64,000 nucleotides of DNA. It comes from an uncultured Pelagibacteraceae bacterium. GTDB lineage: Bacteria > Pseudomonadota > Alphaproteobacteria > Pelagibacterales > Pelagibacteraceae. Positions 24,201 through 32,278 of the stretch are shown piece by piece; the stretch's first letter is position 1; each line of letters opens with the position of its first letter. The notes under the pieces were generated by a model. That model saw nothing but the letters and a program-made list of their open reading frames with translations, did not search any database and was not told the DNA's origin. The stretch covers positions 1 through 64,000 of the forward strand of contig CACHSP010000004.1 in the NCBI GenBank assembly GCA_902582605.1. Direction: 5' to 3'. The translations under genes and the position numbers were made by a program.

Positions 24201-26010
24201 TGGATCTGGATTTACTGTTTTAGATGTGACAAACCCAATTGTAAAAAATGCCCAAGGTCCATTGCATATGTTTACTGTATATAATGATTACGTAAACAAT
24301 ACAGTTTACATTACTGATCATGAAGGAAAAACAACATCTCAGACTTATTCATCTGGTAATGCAGAAATTGGTGATTCACTAGAGGGTAGGCGAACTGTTA
24401 AAAATTTTAATAAAGCAGTTAAAAATGATGCGGACGCTGGTGGTGGTACAACTTTTCAAGATAATATTGCAGCGTGTCAGGGTAACAGTTCATCTGTAGA
24501 TTTTAAAAATAACGGTACAGCATCTTGCTATACAGGTAAAACGTTTACTTTTGATAGCATTGTAATTGAAGGAGCTCAAAATAATACACCACTCGATACA
24601 GATCTTTTGACTGCTTCAAAAATGGTTGGTGACACAATTACGCCAGTAAAAATCAGCGAAGCAAGAATGATAGATGGTCAACTTAAAGTTACTTTTGAAA
24701 GTACAATGAAAATTAATGCGGGTAATAGTGATGAAGAACAAAGTATTTCAGATAATATTTTAGTAAATACGTCTTGTAAAGTTTCTACTGGAGTTGATCC
24801 TGCTATTGACTATAGTAGATTGGGAGAGACTTGGTCTGCACCAAGAATAGTTAAACTTCCTTCCGATATTGCTGAGGAGAGAGATGATCCTGCAAATGAT
24901 AAATATGTAGCAATTATGGGTGGTGGAGCATCTAACTCCAACCCATGCGCAGGTTCTGCATTATACATGGTTGAATTAGATGATTTAGAAAATCCTGGAC
25001 AATTATATGGTGCTGCCACTAATAAAGGTCCACTTACAATTATTGATACAACACCAGTAGGCCCAATGATTGGAGAAAGTAAGCTCGACACACCTAATGG
25101 AAGTGATATCAACAATGCTATTGTTACCTCTCCAGTTGTTATTACTCCTGATACAGCTCAAAATATACCATGGCGTGGTGCGATGGTTTACATAAATGAT
25201 AGAGAGGGAAAAATTACTAAAATTAATCTAACAACCTCAACTGAAAACGGTGCTCAACTTTTTGATCAAACAACCTTGTTCAGATTAAATGCCAATACAA
25301 CAAATAGAAGATATTCATTTTTCTCAATGGATGCTGGTATAGGAGTGACAACTAACGATTTTTGGCTTTTTGGGGGAACTGGAGACTTCAATCAATTAGG
25401 AGACAAATCACCATTTATGGATAATATCTTATATGGTATCAGAGATTTTGATTATCCTTTTTTCAAACATTTAAATGGTGTTGTAATTCCGACAATTGGC
25501 AATAGTTCTTTCACAGAATTAGCACACAAAGGTGCAAATGATGCTAAGTCAATCGACGATCCAGGTGTTTGCGTAGATGTGACTGAGCAAACAGCTAATT
25601 GTATTGTCGATGCAGAAAATGCTTGGGTAATCCATCTGGACAACCCACAAGAAAATTCTTTTAGAAAGGTTTCTGCACCTCCAACTTTGTTTAAGGGACA
25701 AGTTTATTTCCCAGTATATGAGCCACCAGGTGGTGCAAACAGGTGTAATATTGGAAATGCATATATTTGTGTTGCAGACGATGAGTGTGGAATAAATAAT
25801 TCTCACAAATTACTCAAAGGCTCTCCTGCTAATGGAAAAGAGTGCTCTTTTGTAAGAGAAGGAGTTTTATCTGAATTAGTAGTATTCGGTGATAAATTAT
25901 TTGCTAATGTTGCAGGACCAAGTGATGATGTAGATACTTTATATTCTGTATTAGCTGCTCCTGGTGAAGTTTTATCAAATAGAAGTAGTTGGAGAGATCC
26001 TGGTTTTTAA
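21229..26010 (+). CDS. pilY1: PilY1/PilC-type pilus tip adhesin and assembly factor
   Basis: Very large (1593 residues) exported protein of the PilY1 family, which sits at the pilus tip, balances PilT-driven retraction and can bind surfaces. A signal peptide occupies residues 1-23 (cut after TNA). A von Willebrand A-like metal site DxSxS is seen as D44, S46, S48 in ILLDSSKSMN. The C-terminal PilY1 beta-propeller starts near residue 890 with ILYAGSNSGLLHAFNAETGQ and includes INDREGKITKINL-type blades. It is longer than many PilY1 proteins, chiefly in the N-terminal half. A ribosome-binding GAGG lies upstream (21209-21215 region). Its stop codon overlaps that of the convergent gene by 4 bp. Confidence 0.9.
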   Translation: MKKLFKIFILFILCLNFNQFTNAKPLPPGSGSGDVPANILILLDSSKSMNNLIGDGIPTVNSGAIVWNNERVFTYNHKNTGGLFKFNSSGERTNFTTSSYDFERWFATHSTDRTCDWGLKDNKSKAYRYPTVTTNPAYAGVHFVTGVTIPNTNISNEDLLFIVQAQPKNRNSAIFAINEDYECRLAIHPSTNGKGNLNKGFDVSQNASGQTILIAYGRDGKNGFMVSCNFGLGKCARAAARGKGKTTSYGRLYDGVSLRINSDSTMVYIADEGDVHGYKLNSSSTYPMIDNFRTRFCNGNSNATGTQVRHIDYFDFLTSDDDIMFVGGRGHRIQRVEWTSNSTCTAQISAGKSSTKKNLNADDSEIDPGTLAAADIGITADISFLNVSGIGANRRILFGHEGHVDELTESAFVSGSEDTAWQQQYGGALLSRLEGAKRAIVAVLSDTTLTSGANFGFGHWNSGEGSAGHYDVPAPLKLKKKAKRGKGGGYCHDNKTRCNYYGGWKGVHPNGTSKVCTFNSCLNVGIGPEGAAKAIPVVQRLGIEFGTDSEAFSQIAHDYFMGPVSPYDPASDCQLNYVIVIGDGKMTSSGTKSNKFQGRTADRLTKLRKKGIISLMVAYGDGIRPDGMEAFDELAIVGSCEKAGAEDCESTIVAKTPEELQTALQQRIRQILAQRLAFTAPSITATIQEGGSLYQAQFSYEQYGEWQGTILRKTLNPDGTVEHDMDFPGNWSAAEQVRLQAKSGDDPGKNDKRNIWTVLEDVPYFNNDAQSWNNVNEEADTLANIEDEMLRLGYTINNYYTSTTTPCTGDDSTDDEVKGLLSFIAGQDFFDYHGECKTSELRKHVLGDIYHSQLIEVGPPKGDVKFTNVNQEAYFRSINNYQGFRNAKKDRRNILYAGSNSGLLHAFNAETGQEEWAFLPPLLTGKLPLIINGALQGNIGKNPKRGGSNAIFGVDGSPVVHDVFMKGLTPDNQLEPTPSWHTILFVPFGRGGSGFTVLDVTNPIVKNAQGPLHMFTVYNDYVNNTVYITDHEGKTTSQTYSSGNAEIGDSLEGRRTVKNFNKAVKNDADAGGGTTFQDNIAACQGNSSSVDFKNNGTASCYTGKTFTFDSIVIEGAQNNTPLDTDLLTASKMVGDTITPVKISEARMIDGQLKVTFESTMKINAGNSDEEQSISDNILVNTSCKVSTGVDPAIDYSRLGETWSAPRIVKLPSDIAEERDDPANDKYVAIMGGGASNSNPCAGSALYMVELDDLENPGQLYGAATNKGPLTIIDTTPVGPMIGESKLDTPNGSDINNAIVTSPVVITPDTAQNIPWRGAMVYINDREGKITKINLTTSTENGAQLFDQTTLFRLNANTTNRRYSFFSMDAGIGVTTNDFWLFGGTGDFNQLGDKSPFMDNILYGIRDFDYPFFKHLNGVVIPTIGNSSFTELAHKGANDAKSIDDPGVCVDVTEQTANCIVDAENAWVIHLDNPQENSFRKVSAPPTLFKGQVYFPVYEPPGGANRCNIGNAYICVADDECGINNSHKLLKGSPANGKECSFVREGVLSELVVFGDKLFANVAGPSDDVDTLYSVLAAPGEVLSNRSSWRDPGF

Positions 26011-26741
26011 TTTAGAAGTTCTTTAAGTTTATTTTTTAATTTATCTTTTTTTTTATTTATTTGCTGTTTTACTTTATCCTCTATCAATTTGGGATTATAA
26101 TTTTGCAATTCATTCAAAATATTATCATTCAAAACTTTTCCTTCTATCGTATTCGTTGCATCTCTGAAAATTTCCTTAAGGATATCCTTGTAGTTTTTAC
26201 TAGTATTAGCATTCCCAATATTTTTAAAATTCATATCATTTAAAGTAAAAGTTTTTTCAAAATTCATATCTGGAGAAAGCACTGCTAAAGAAATATTTTT
26301 TGCATCTAAATTTTCAATATTAAAATATTTATTTGAATGAGAATTTGATGTTTTATTACCCAAATCTTTTTGAAATGATCTTATATTATCCAAAATTTTA
26401 AGTCCGTCATAATTGAAATAATAATTCACTCTTATATCTTTTAATAAAATATTTCTGATTAAAATATTATTTGAAAAGATTGAAAAAGCATCAAGACGAA
26501 CCTTAATATTTTTTATATTTATTAGGTACCCAGCAAATTCTTTATTTGATAATTGAATTTCTTTTATATCTGCCTCGCCTTTAAAATAATTTATGTTTAA
26601 TTTTTCAATCGATACATTTCTGTTCAAGGAAGTTGATATATTCTTTTGTAAAACATTTTTTATTAGATTATCGCTTACAAACACAATAAAAAGGTAAGAA
26701 GAAATAATTAAAATTGTGATAAGTAATATTAATTTTTTCAT
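26007..26741 (-). CDS. membrane-anchored protein with AsmA-like N terminus, function unknown
   Basis: The 244-residue product starts with one hydrophobic helix (residues 3-22) and continues with NISTSLNRNVSIEKLNINYF and repeated beta-strand segments such as NKEFAGYLINIKNIKVRLD and NILIRNILLKDIRVNYYFN. This start (single anchor, then a domain describing layered beta strands) resembles AsmA/DUF748-type periplasmic proteins, but it is much shorter than these. The C terminus is lysine-rich. It begins on the base after the pilD stop on the minus strand, so the two are an operon, which hints at an envelope role. Confidence 0.6.
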   Translation of the reverse strand: MKKLILLITILIISSYLFIVFVSDNLIKNVLQKNISTSLNRNVSIEKLNINYFKGEADIKEIQLSNKEFAGYLINIKNIKVRLDAFSIFSNNILIRNILLKDIRVNYYFNYDGLKILDNIRSFQKDLGNKTSNSHSNKYFNIENLDAKNISLAVLSPDMNFEKTFTLNDMNFKNIGNANTSKNYKDILKEIFRDATNTIEGKVLNDNILNELQNYNPKLIEDKVKQQINKKKDKLKNKLKELLN

Positions 26742-27506
26742 TTAACTTAAAAATAATTTTATATAATCAAATGAAAACAAAAAAATCAAATTACCAATGA
26801 TAATGAATGGACCGAAAGGTATTTGCGAAGAAAGATTTTTTTTATTTTTAATTAAATCTGGTACGGCACTTACAAGAGCAATAGCTGATGAAAAAAATAT
26901 TATAAAAGGGATAGATACCCAGCCAAACCAAAAACCAATAGCGGAAAGTAATTTTGCATCACCTAAACCCATTCCCTCCTTGTTTCTAAGTTTTTTATAA
27001 ACAAAAATTATTAACCAAATAATCGTATATCCAAAACATCCACCGATTAACGAGTCAATAAAATTTGGAAATAAATCTATATCAAGATTAGGATCAAAAG
27101 ATTTTAAAAAACCAATAGCCATTAAAGGGTATGTTAATTCATTTGGAATTATAAAATGTTTTAGATCTATAAAAAAAATTATAAGATAACAAATACTTAA
27201 GATAAAAAATAGAAGTGTTGTTAATGAAAAACCAAAAAAATAAAATGCCAACACAAAATTTAAACCAGAAATTAACTCTACTAGAAAATATTTAGAACTT
27301 ATTTTTGTAGAACAATTTCTGCATTGAGCTTTAAGAACTATAAAAGATAATAAAGGGATGTTGTCATACCACTTGATTAGTTTTTGACATTTAGGACAAT
27401 AGGAACGACCATAAATAACACTTTTATTATCTGGGATTCTATTAATGCATACATTGCTAAAACTCCCCCATATACTTCCAAAGATAAATACTATAATATA
27501 GAACAC
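26742..27506 (-). CDS. pilD: prepilin peptidase / N-methyltransferase PilD
   Basis: Aspartic membrane protease that cuts the leader of every type IV pilin in the locus and methylates the new N terminus. The 254 residues include the N-terminal methylation domain with GSFSNVCINRIP and a zinc site made by C37/C40 and C62/C65. The catalytic aspartates are D114 in FFIDLKHFIIP and D183 in the GxGD motif (GMGLGDAKLL). About seven to eight transmembrane helices are visible. It is transcribed away from the GAF phosphatase gene, divergent across 165 bp if that gene starts at 27672. Confidence 0.95.
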   Translation of the reverse strand: MFYIIVFIFGSIWGSFSNVCINRIPDNKSVIYGRSYCPKCQKLIKWYDNIPLLSFIVLKAQCRNCSTKISSKYFLVELISGLNFVLAFYFFGFSLTTLLFFILSICYLIIFFIDLKHFIIPNELTYPLMAIGFLKSFDPNLDIDLFPNFIDSLIGGCFGYTIIWLIIFVYKKLRNKEGMGLGDAKLLSAIGFWFGWVSIPFIIFFSSAIALVSAVPDLIKNKKNLSSQIPFGPFIIIGNLIFLFSFDYIKLFLS

Positions 27507-27537
27507 AATTTATAGTTTAATTTGAGAGGAAAGTTCT

Positions 27538-27594
27538 ATGAGCCCATTAATGCAGTATTGGACAAATATAATTGCATCAGTCAGGTGCAAGTAG
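27538..27594 (+). CDS. possible 18-codon leader ORF upstream of the GAF phosphatase
   Basis: A very short open frame (MSPLMQYWTNIIASVRCK) with a good ribosome-binding site, AGAGGA at 27525-27530, seven bases before its ATG. It is out of frame with the phosphatase gene that follows. The site is better than any upstream of the phosphatase start itself. It may be a regulatory leader peptide or a chance match; no homology is claimed. Confidence 0.25.
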   Translation: MSPLMQYWTNIIASVRCK

Positions 27595-27671
27595 AAATTA
27601 GGCGCATGAATAATGATTTCCATCAATGTCAAAATTATCAAAATATTAATGAATATCAATTTATAAATAAC

Positions 27672-28955
27672 ATGTTTTTTGGGGCGAAAAAAAAGGAAAC
27701 AATTAAAATAGATGATACTAGCAGCAAAGATTTAGAGTTAGTGACTAAAATGAATCAAGAGTTTGCTAAGTCTCTTGATCTAAAAGAAACATTAAATAAT
27801 TCTTTAGAATTAATTATTAAAAGAATTAATGCACAAGCTGCAAATATATTCTTGATCGACGAAAAAAGTCAGTCATTCCAATGTATTGCCTCAAAACATC
27901 AAGCTTATCTTGAAGATTTTGAAATACCAATTACTCAAGGCGTGATGGGTAAAGCAGCAGTGATGAAAAAATGTATTAGAGTAGGTGATGTTCGTAAAGA
28001 CGTAAGAGAAATTGCTGAGTTTTATTTTGATTTAGATAATAAAACAAATTTTACAACATATTCAGTTTTATGTTCGCCTTTAATTGTTTCTGATGAATGT
28101 ATCGGTGTAATACATTGTTTAAATAAAAAAACAAATAATAAATTATTTGAAGAGAATGACAGAAAACTTTTAGAAACTTTGTCTGGACCAGCGGCATTAG
28201 CAATTAATAATGCTAAGATGGCAAAAGATTTGATTGATAAAAACAGAATGCAAAAAGAAATAGAGATAGTTGGTGAAATTCAAAAAACTTTGTTGTCTCA
28301 AAACCAAAAAGAAAATTTTCCAATAGCAGGTATTAACATTCCAGCAAAAGTTGTTTCAGGAGATTTTTATAACTTTGCCGAATTATCCGAGGGTGTTTAC
28401 GGTTTCGGTGTTGCAGATGTCTCAGGAAAAGGAATTAAATCTTCTTTATTAATGTCAAAGGCATCAAGTTTGTATAGATGTTTAAGTAAAACAAATTTTT
28501 CTGCTGCGGAGCTTTTAAATATTTTAAATTCTGAAATATGCGAAACAACATCAAGAGGAATGTTTGTAACAATGTTAATTGGAATTTATGATAGTAATAA
28601 AAAAGAATTGACCTTAGCTAATGCAGGCCATGAACCTCCATTAATTTATAATAATGACGGAAACTTTTCCAACTTTGAGGAAGCAGGACCTCCGCTAGGT
28701 ATTGCTCCTAAATTTAAGTTTAAAGAAACAAAAATTAATTTTTCAAATAGTTCAATGTATATTTTTACAGATGGTATCACTGAGATAAAAGATACAAAAG
28801 GAAATATGTTAGAGTCGGATGGTTTTAAAAATTACATTAAAAAGTATCAACAAACTCCAAATCACCAAAGATTAAATAAAATTGTCGAAGATATTATAAA
28901 GTCAGGTCGAATACAAAAAGATGATTTAACAATTGTAGTTGTTGATGGTTTGTAA
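27672..28955 (+). CDS. GAF-domain PP2C/SpoIIE-type serine phosphatase
   Basis: Predicted cytoplasmic sensor phosphatase of the RsbU/SpoIIE class. With the ATG at 27672 it has 427 residues: a GAF sensor domain at about 20-180 and a PP2C_SpoIIE domain at about 215-427. Metal-binding aspartates are visible in KVVSGDFYNF (D231), GVADVSGKG (D249), FTDGITE (D367) and QKDDLT. The GAF ligand is unknown. The frame is open back to a TTG at 27522, but the extra 50 residues look unlike protein of this family. Such enzymes remove phosphate from STAS proteins; two STAS genes lie 12 kb downstream. It is followed closely by a 100-residue membrane protein. Confidence 0.88.
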   Translation: MFFGAKKKETIKIDDTSSKDLELVTKMNQEFAKSLDLKETLNNSLELIIKRINAQAANIFLIDEKSQSFQCIASKHQAYLEDFEIPITQGVMGKAAVMKKCIRVGDVRKDVREIAEFYFDLDNKTNFTTYSVLCSPLIVSDECIGVIHCLNKKTNNKLFEENDRKLLETLSGPAALAINNAKMAKDLIDKNRMQKEIEIVGEIQKTLLSQNQKENFPIAGINIPAKVVSGDFYNFAELSEGVYGFGVADVSGKGIKSSLLMSKASSLYRCLSKTNFSAAELLNILNSEICETTSRGMFVTMLIGIYDSNKKELTLANAGHEPPLIYNNDGNFSNFEEAGPPLGIAPKFKFKETKINFSNSSMYIFTDGITEIKDTKGNMLESDGFKNYIKKYQQTPNHQRLNKIVEDIIKSGRIQKDDLTIVVVDGL

Positions 28956-28966
28956 TTTATTTTATA

Positions 28967-29269
28967 ATGATCTCATTAAGCAAAGTAATGATAGTTTTTG
29001 CAATCGTACTTACAACAATTATGTATTGGGCAACATCAAATGTTTGTAGGTATAATTTTACAATTGAGAGAAAAACAAAACAATTAAATATTATTGCTCA
29101 AGAGCTCAAACCCTCCCTTCCACTTGTAGAAATTTATTATTTTAAAGAGTTAAATTGTAATAGTGTAAACCTGGGATGGGATGTTGACAGAGTATTACGA
29201 AACCTAAACACTATTTCTGTTATGATTTATCAAGAACTTACAACTGACATAAGAGGAAATCCAAATTAA
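28967..29269 (+). CDS. small membrane-anchored protein of unknown function
   Basis: A 100-residue product with one N-terminal hydrophobic segment (about residues 6-23) and a polar domain that would lie in the periplasm or cytoplasm. Two Cys residues (C27 and one in KELNCNSVN) are present. I recognise no family. It begins 11 bp after the GAF phosphatase gene in the same direction, so it may be its partner. The last gene before the 544-bp repeat-bearing region. Confidence 0.55.
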   Translation: MISLSKVMIVFAIVLTTIMYWATSNVCRYNFTIERKTKQLNIIAQELKPSLPLVEIYYFKELNCNSVNLGWDVDRVLRNLNTISVMIYQELTTDIRGNPN

Positions 29270-29469
29270 AAGGAAAAAATAATTTATTTTGGCTTTAAAA
29301 CACTTTAAGATCACTTCTTTTAAAAAAATTTGATTAATCTTATTAAAATTCTCCTCAAAAGTGAAAAATGAAATCAATTTTGAGTTGAAATATCAAATAA
29401 TTTTCATTTTTTTTTATAATTCTATTAATTTTAGATAATTTTAGATTAAAAAAAATTATAAATTATTTT

Positions 29470-29793
29470 CTCTAACACAAATTAATTAACTCTAACACAA
29501 AAAGTATTAAATTTTAAAAAATATTCATTTTTGTTGATATTATTGACTTTTTTAATCTTTAAAAAAATTATTTCACTCTAACACAATTAAAAAATACTCT
29601 AACACAATTAAATTTTTGTCTTTGTGTTAGAGAATTATAAATTAACATTTAAAGATGATAAAATAACTTTTTTAAAAAAAATACCTATTTTACTCACTTT
29701 TTTTTTATTATCGCCCATTTTGAACATAATATTTATTTTTGTGTTAGACTAAATGACAATTTTGTGTTAGAGATTCCTTTAATTGTGTTAGAG
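29470..29793. repeat. array of eight CTCTAACACAA motifs in both orientations
   Basis: Top-strand copies of CTCTAACACAA start at 29470, 29490, 29576 and 29597. Inverted copies (TTGTGTTAGAG) are at 29622-29632, 29739-29749 (last base differs), 29762-29772 and 29783-29793. Neighbouring copies start 20, 21, 23 and 21 bp apart, about two helical turns. Copies at 29576 and 29597 share 16 bp (CTCTAACACAATTAAA), which also occurs inverted at 29778-29793. The copy at 29597 and that at 29622 form an 11-bp hairpin with a 14-nt loop. The layout suggests an operator for a dimeric or cooperative regulator, or alternative RNA hairpins. I recognise no known binding motif. Confidence 0.85.
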
Positions 29794-29802
29794 AAAAAAT
29801 TT

Positions 29803-29808
29803 TATAAC
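29803..29808 (+). promoter_or_regulatory. candidate -10 box of the pilMN-pilC operon
   Basis: TATAAC lies five bases before the ATG at 29814. The -35 region would fall on the last inverted repeat copy (29783-29793), so a protein bound there would touch RNA polymerase. There is no Shine-Dalgarno sequence before the ATG, and a start here would give an almost leaderless transcript. The prediction is weak because the region is so AT-rich. Confidence 0.3.
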
Positions 29809-29813
29809 TTATT

Positions 29814-32276
29814 ATGAGTGATCAAGAAGACGATAAAAAAAATATAAATGATGATTCAACTGACAAGGAGTCAGAGAATCAATCAAAAGTTGAAGAAACT
29901 AATCAACCTCAGAGTGAAAATTTACCATCTGATGAGGTACCAGTGGTTGAAAATCAAAATAATGATCAAAATAATGATCAACCGCAAGTTTTCGAAGCTT
30001 CTAACGAAAAAAAAGATGAGAATGAGGATCCAGTCTCTCTAAATAATGAAAAAGAAACTCAAGAGGTCAACGAAAATCAAAATTCTGATACTTTAACTGA
30101 AAAAAAAGATGAAGATGCTGGCTCTGGTCATCAAGTTATACATAAAAAAGATGGGCGATTACATATTTATGTTAGGCAAGATAAATATAAGGGTGAATTA
30201 AAGTCAAAAAATTGGGTTGGAAGACTTTATATCGATGGAAAACAAAAAATTTCATCATCTGGTACGACAAATTTAGATGAGGCAATCCCAATTTTAGAAA
30301 AATGGTTTGATGATGTCCAAGAAGAAAGTGAAAGATTAAAAAATCAAATCAATAATGAAAATCAAAATATAGCTGATCAAAAAACTTCCTTGAGCGAAGA
30401 TAAACAAAAATTGCAAGACACATTAGGAGGATTGGAAAAAATTGAAACATCATTAGACAATACTGAAAACAAATCTCAAGAACAAAGTGCACCAGCTGCA
30501 TCTACTGAAAATGCTGAACCAAGCAAACAAGAGCAACTAAAGGACAAAATTTCAAATATTTTTGGAAAATTAAAAGATATCAAATTAAAAAAGCCCTCTA
30601 TTGGAAACAACTTAAAAAAATCTTCTTTTAATAATGCAAAAGTTGGAAATTTAAAATCAAAATTTGAAAGTTTTTTCAAATCCAAACTTGGAAAATCAAG
30701 CGTACAAGGTGAAGAAATATTGGGAGTAGAACTTGCTAATAAAGAAATAAGATTAGTTCAAGTGTCGAGCAATAAAGCTAATCAATGGGTGTTAGATAAA
30801 CTCTATATCCATCCAGTTGAAGTAAGTGACGATAGTACTCCTATAGAAAATGCTGATAAATTCTCAGAGGAATTAAAATTAGCTATTCAAAAATATAAAA
30901 TATCATCACCAAATGTTGCAATATCAATACCTGTAACTAGTGCTATCATTAGAGTTGTAACAGCACCTTTAATGAATGATGAGGAGTTAGGGAAGGCAAT
31001 TGAAACAAATTCCTTATGGGAAAATTTAGTGCAACTAACAGATAACCTAGAAGATTATTCTATTTTTCATCAAGTTATCAATAGGAATCAAAAAGATAAC
31101 ACCATGGATATTTTATTTGTTGCTTCTAAATTGACTGATATCAATAGTTATACTTCGATAATAAAAAATGCAGGCTTAAACCCAGTCATTATTGATGTAA
31201 AATGTTTTGCTTTAAAGTCAGCTGTAGATCAATCTAATCAATTAACAAATAGACCAGAAGACGCTAATTTAACTGCTGTTTTAGAGTTTGGTTTAGATGA
31301 AAATTATTTGATGATCCTTTATGATAATAATCCAATCATAACAGATATCTTTATAAGAGGACAAGATAGAAAAATTTTACAAGAATCACAGGATGCGGAA
31401 GAAAAAGAGGGATTGGTTAGAAGATACGTTACTCAAGTAAAACAAGCTATTCAAGATTTTGAAACCAAGTATGAAAAAAGAATAAGAAATATCAAAGTTG
31501 TATCCGATATTGAGAGTGTTGAGGATTACCTTGCAAGCTTTAGAAAAAGTTTAATGAATGTTGGGTTCAATACCTTTGATCCAACTGAGGGTTTAAAAAT
31601 TCCAACTCAAAATCAACAAATTTTAGATAACAAAGTTAATAAATCATATTTGTCCACTTCTATTGGACTAGCATTTAGAAAACTAGATGTATTTGGTTAT
31701 TATAAATTTGTAACTGCTGTAAAAAATATCAATTTGTTGCCCGACAGATCAAATGTAATGAAACAAAAAAAGATGAAAGCAATTTCAGGATTTGCTTTTA
31801 AAGGAGTTTCAGCGGCTGTAGCTGCAGTATACTTACTATTATTTGGCTTATCTTTTTGGAATATTTTTTCTTACAATGCAAAATTAGAAGAATATGACAA
31901 AGTTTTAGCAGAACATTCTAAAATAGTAACACAAAAAAAAATAGTAAGTAAAGAACTTGGTATAATCAATACATCTTTAAAATTAAGTAAATCACTTTCT
32001 TCTAACAAAGAATTAACTTACAGAATTTTAGCTCAAGTAGCATCAAGTGTCCCGAATAGAGTAAGGTTTGATAAAGTAGAGTTTAAAGGAACAAGAAATT
32101 TGACTATACAAGGGGTGGCAGCGAGCGATCAGGATATATTAAAGTTTATCGACAATCTAAGTAAACAAAAATTAGTTGAACAAGCATCGTTGTCTTCTAT
32201 GCGACTGCCAAGTAGTCAGGCAGGAACTGCAACAATGAAAGGTTTTAGAGTATTTGTAAAAATTAAAAGAGGTTAG
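29814..32276 (+). CDS. PilM-PilN fusion protein with extra N-terminal region
   Basis: One 820-residue protein appears to combine two inner-membrane assembly proteins. Residues 1-100 are acidic and low in complexity (Asp, Glu, Asn, Gln). Residues about 105-170 form a small basic/aromatic module (GRLHIYVRQDKYKGELK, NWVGRLYIDGKQ). A coiled-coil linker follows. Residues about 302-625 are a PilM-like actin-fold domain (EILGVELANKEIRLVQVS, and NVAISIPVTSAIIR). Residues 638-820 are PilN: INLLPDRS at 639-646, one membrane helix at about 661-684, then coiled coil and ferredoxin-like periplasmic domain. In classical systems PilM binds the NLLP-type tail of a separate PilN; here both lie in one chain. 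pilO follows after 2 bp. Confidence 0.85.
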   Translation: MSDQEDDKKNINDDSTDKESENQSKVEETNQPQSENLPSDEVPVVENQNNDQNNDQPQVFEASNEKKDENEDPVSLNNEKETQEVNENQNSDTLTEKKDEDAGSGHQVIHKKDGRLHIYVRQDKYKGELKSKNWVGRLYIDGKQKISSSGTTNLDEAIPILEKWFDDVQEESERLKNQINNENQNIADQKTSLSEDKQKLQDTLGGLEKIETSLDNTENKSQEQSAPAASTENAEPSKQEQLKDKISNIFGKLKDIKLKKPSIGNNLKKSSFNNAKVGNLKSKFESFFKSKLGKSSVQGEEILGVELANKEIRLVQVSSNKANQWVLDKLYIHPVEVSDDSTPIENADKFSEELKLAIQKYKISSPNVAISIPVTSAIIRVVTAPLMNDEELGKAIETNSLWENLVQLTDNLEDYSIFHQVINRNQKDNTMDILFVASKLTDINSYTSIIKNAGLNPVIIDVKCFALKSAVDQSNQLTNRPEDANLTAVLEFGLDENYLMILYDNNPIITDIFIRGQDRKILQESQDAEEKEGLVRRYVTQVKQAIQDFETKYEKRIRNIKVVSDIESVEDYLASFRKSLMNVGFNTFDPTEGLKIPTQNQQILDNKVNKSYLSTSIGLAFRKLDVFGYYKFVTAVKNINLLPDRSNVMKQKKMKAISGFAFKGVSAAVAAVYLLLFGLSFWNIFSYNAKLEEYDKVLAEHSKIVTQKKIVSKELGIINTSLKLSKSLSSNKELTYRILAQVASSVPNRVRFDKVEFKGTRNLTIQGVAASDQDILKFIDNLSKQKLVEQASLSSMRLPSSQAGTATMKGFRVFVKIKRG

Positions 32277-32278
32277 TT

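Larger units (their letters stand above)
29270..29813. other. 544-bp gene-free region before the pilMN operon
   Basis: The longest non-coding stretch in the window. The first 200 bp are extremely AT-rich with runs of A and T and no gene that I can see. From 29470 on it holds the eight-copy CTCTAACACAA repeat array described separately. A possible -10 (TATAAC, 29803-29808) lies just before the pilMN start. No tRNA-like or rRNA-like sequence is visible. Confidence 0.8.

Noticed and set aside
27522-27671. N-terminal extension of the GAF phosphatase from a TTG
   Set aside because: Fifty extra residues have no similarity to the family and would leave only 15 bp to the divergent pilD gene. The ATG at 27672 gives a typical start.
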